DNA of 6,145 bases, taken from the NCBI GenBank assembly GCA_938028585.1, contig CALIZH010000085.1, positions 1 through 6,145 of the forward strand. The letters are read 5' to 3'. Source of the stretch: an uncultured Actinomyces sp. GTDB taxonomy: Bacteria; Actinomycetota; Actinomycetes; Actinomycetales; Actinomycetaceae. The notes below the pieces were generated by a model. It was not told the DNA's origin and ran no database searches. It saw only the letters and a list, made by a program, of their open reading frames with translations. Made by a program: the position numbers and the translations under genes. Each line of letters opens with the position of its first letter. Position 1 is the stretch's first letter. This document shows, in pieces, positions 6,079-6,145 of this stretch.

Positions 6079-6145
6079 GACTGACGCCGCAGGTCACGAT
6101 CGCTTAGCCCATTTTGCTCGGTTATGCGCGTAGCGTGGCATAAGC
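6079..6145. other. Short non-coding tail, possible promoter of a gene beyond the window
   Basis: No gene is visible after the SDR stop. TTGCTC (6114-6119) followed 19 bp later by CATAAG (6139-6144), preceded by TGG, could be a weak -35/extended -10 pair reading rightwards. TTATGC (6122-6127) and GCATAA (6138-6143) form a 6-bp inverted repeat over the same bases. Both are short and may be chance. No terminator hairpin with a T-run follows the SDR gene. Confidence 0.2.

Overview
The window is an ordinary stretch of bacterial chromosome, probably from a moderately G+C-rich actinobacterium. An Actinomycetaceae-like, facultatively anaerobic host would fit. This assignment is inferred from protein character, codon use and TAnnnT -10 boxes placed for leaderless transcripts. 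No marker gene fixes the taxon.

Layout: (1) Positions 1-875, minus strand: the N-terminal 291 codons of an M13 (neprilysin/PepO-type) zinc metallopeptidase that runs off the left edge. (2) Positions 876-1076: a 201-bp divergent intergenic region. It holds a candidate leaderless promoter for the peptidase, a CCCTAA/TTAGGG inverted-repeat cluster, a perfect 18-bp palindrome with a half-site repeated 22 bp further on, and the ribosome-binding site of glpA. (3) Positions 1077-5255, plus strand: the operon glpA-glpB-glpC for the three-subunit anaerobic sn-glycerol-3-phosphate dehydrogenase, with 8-bp and 4-bp gene overlaps. (4) Positions 5256-5319: a strong GC-rich hairpin, probably the operon terminator, abutting a candidate leaderless promoter. 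(5) Positions 5320-6078, plus strand: a short-chain dehydrogenase/reductase resembling the YdfG group. (6) Positions 6079-6145: short non-coding tail.

Function: GlpA (FAD plus a BFD-like [2Fe-2S] domain) oxidises glycerol-3-phosphate to dihydroxyacetone phosphate. GlpB (flavin) and GlpC (two [4Fe-4S] ferredoxin motifs plus two CCG domains) pass the electrons to the membrane quinone pool, presumably menaquinone. This would let the host use glycerol or glycerophosphodiesters with anaerobic respiration. The flanking peptidase and SDR show no obvious functional link and seem to be separate transcription units.

I see no mobile element, CRISPR array, tRNA or rRNA, and no clear novel system. The points most worth checking are the palindromic operator candidate ahead of glpA and the matching leaderless-promoter layout of the two flanking genes.
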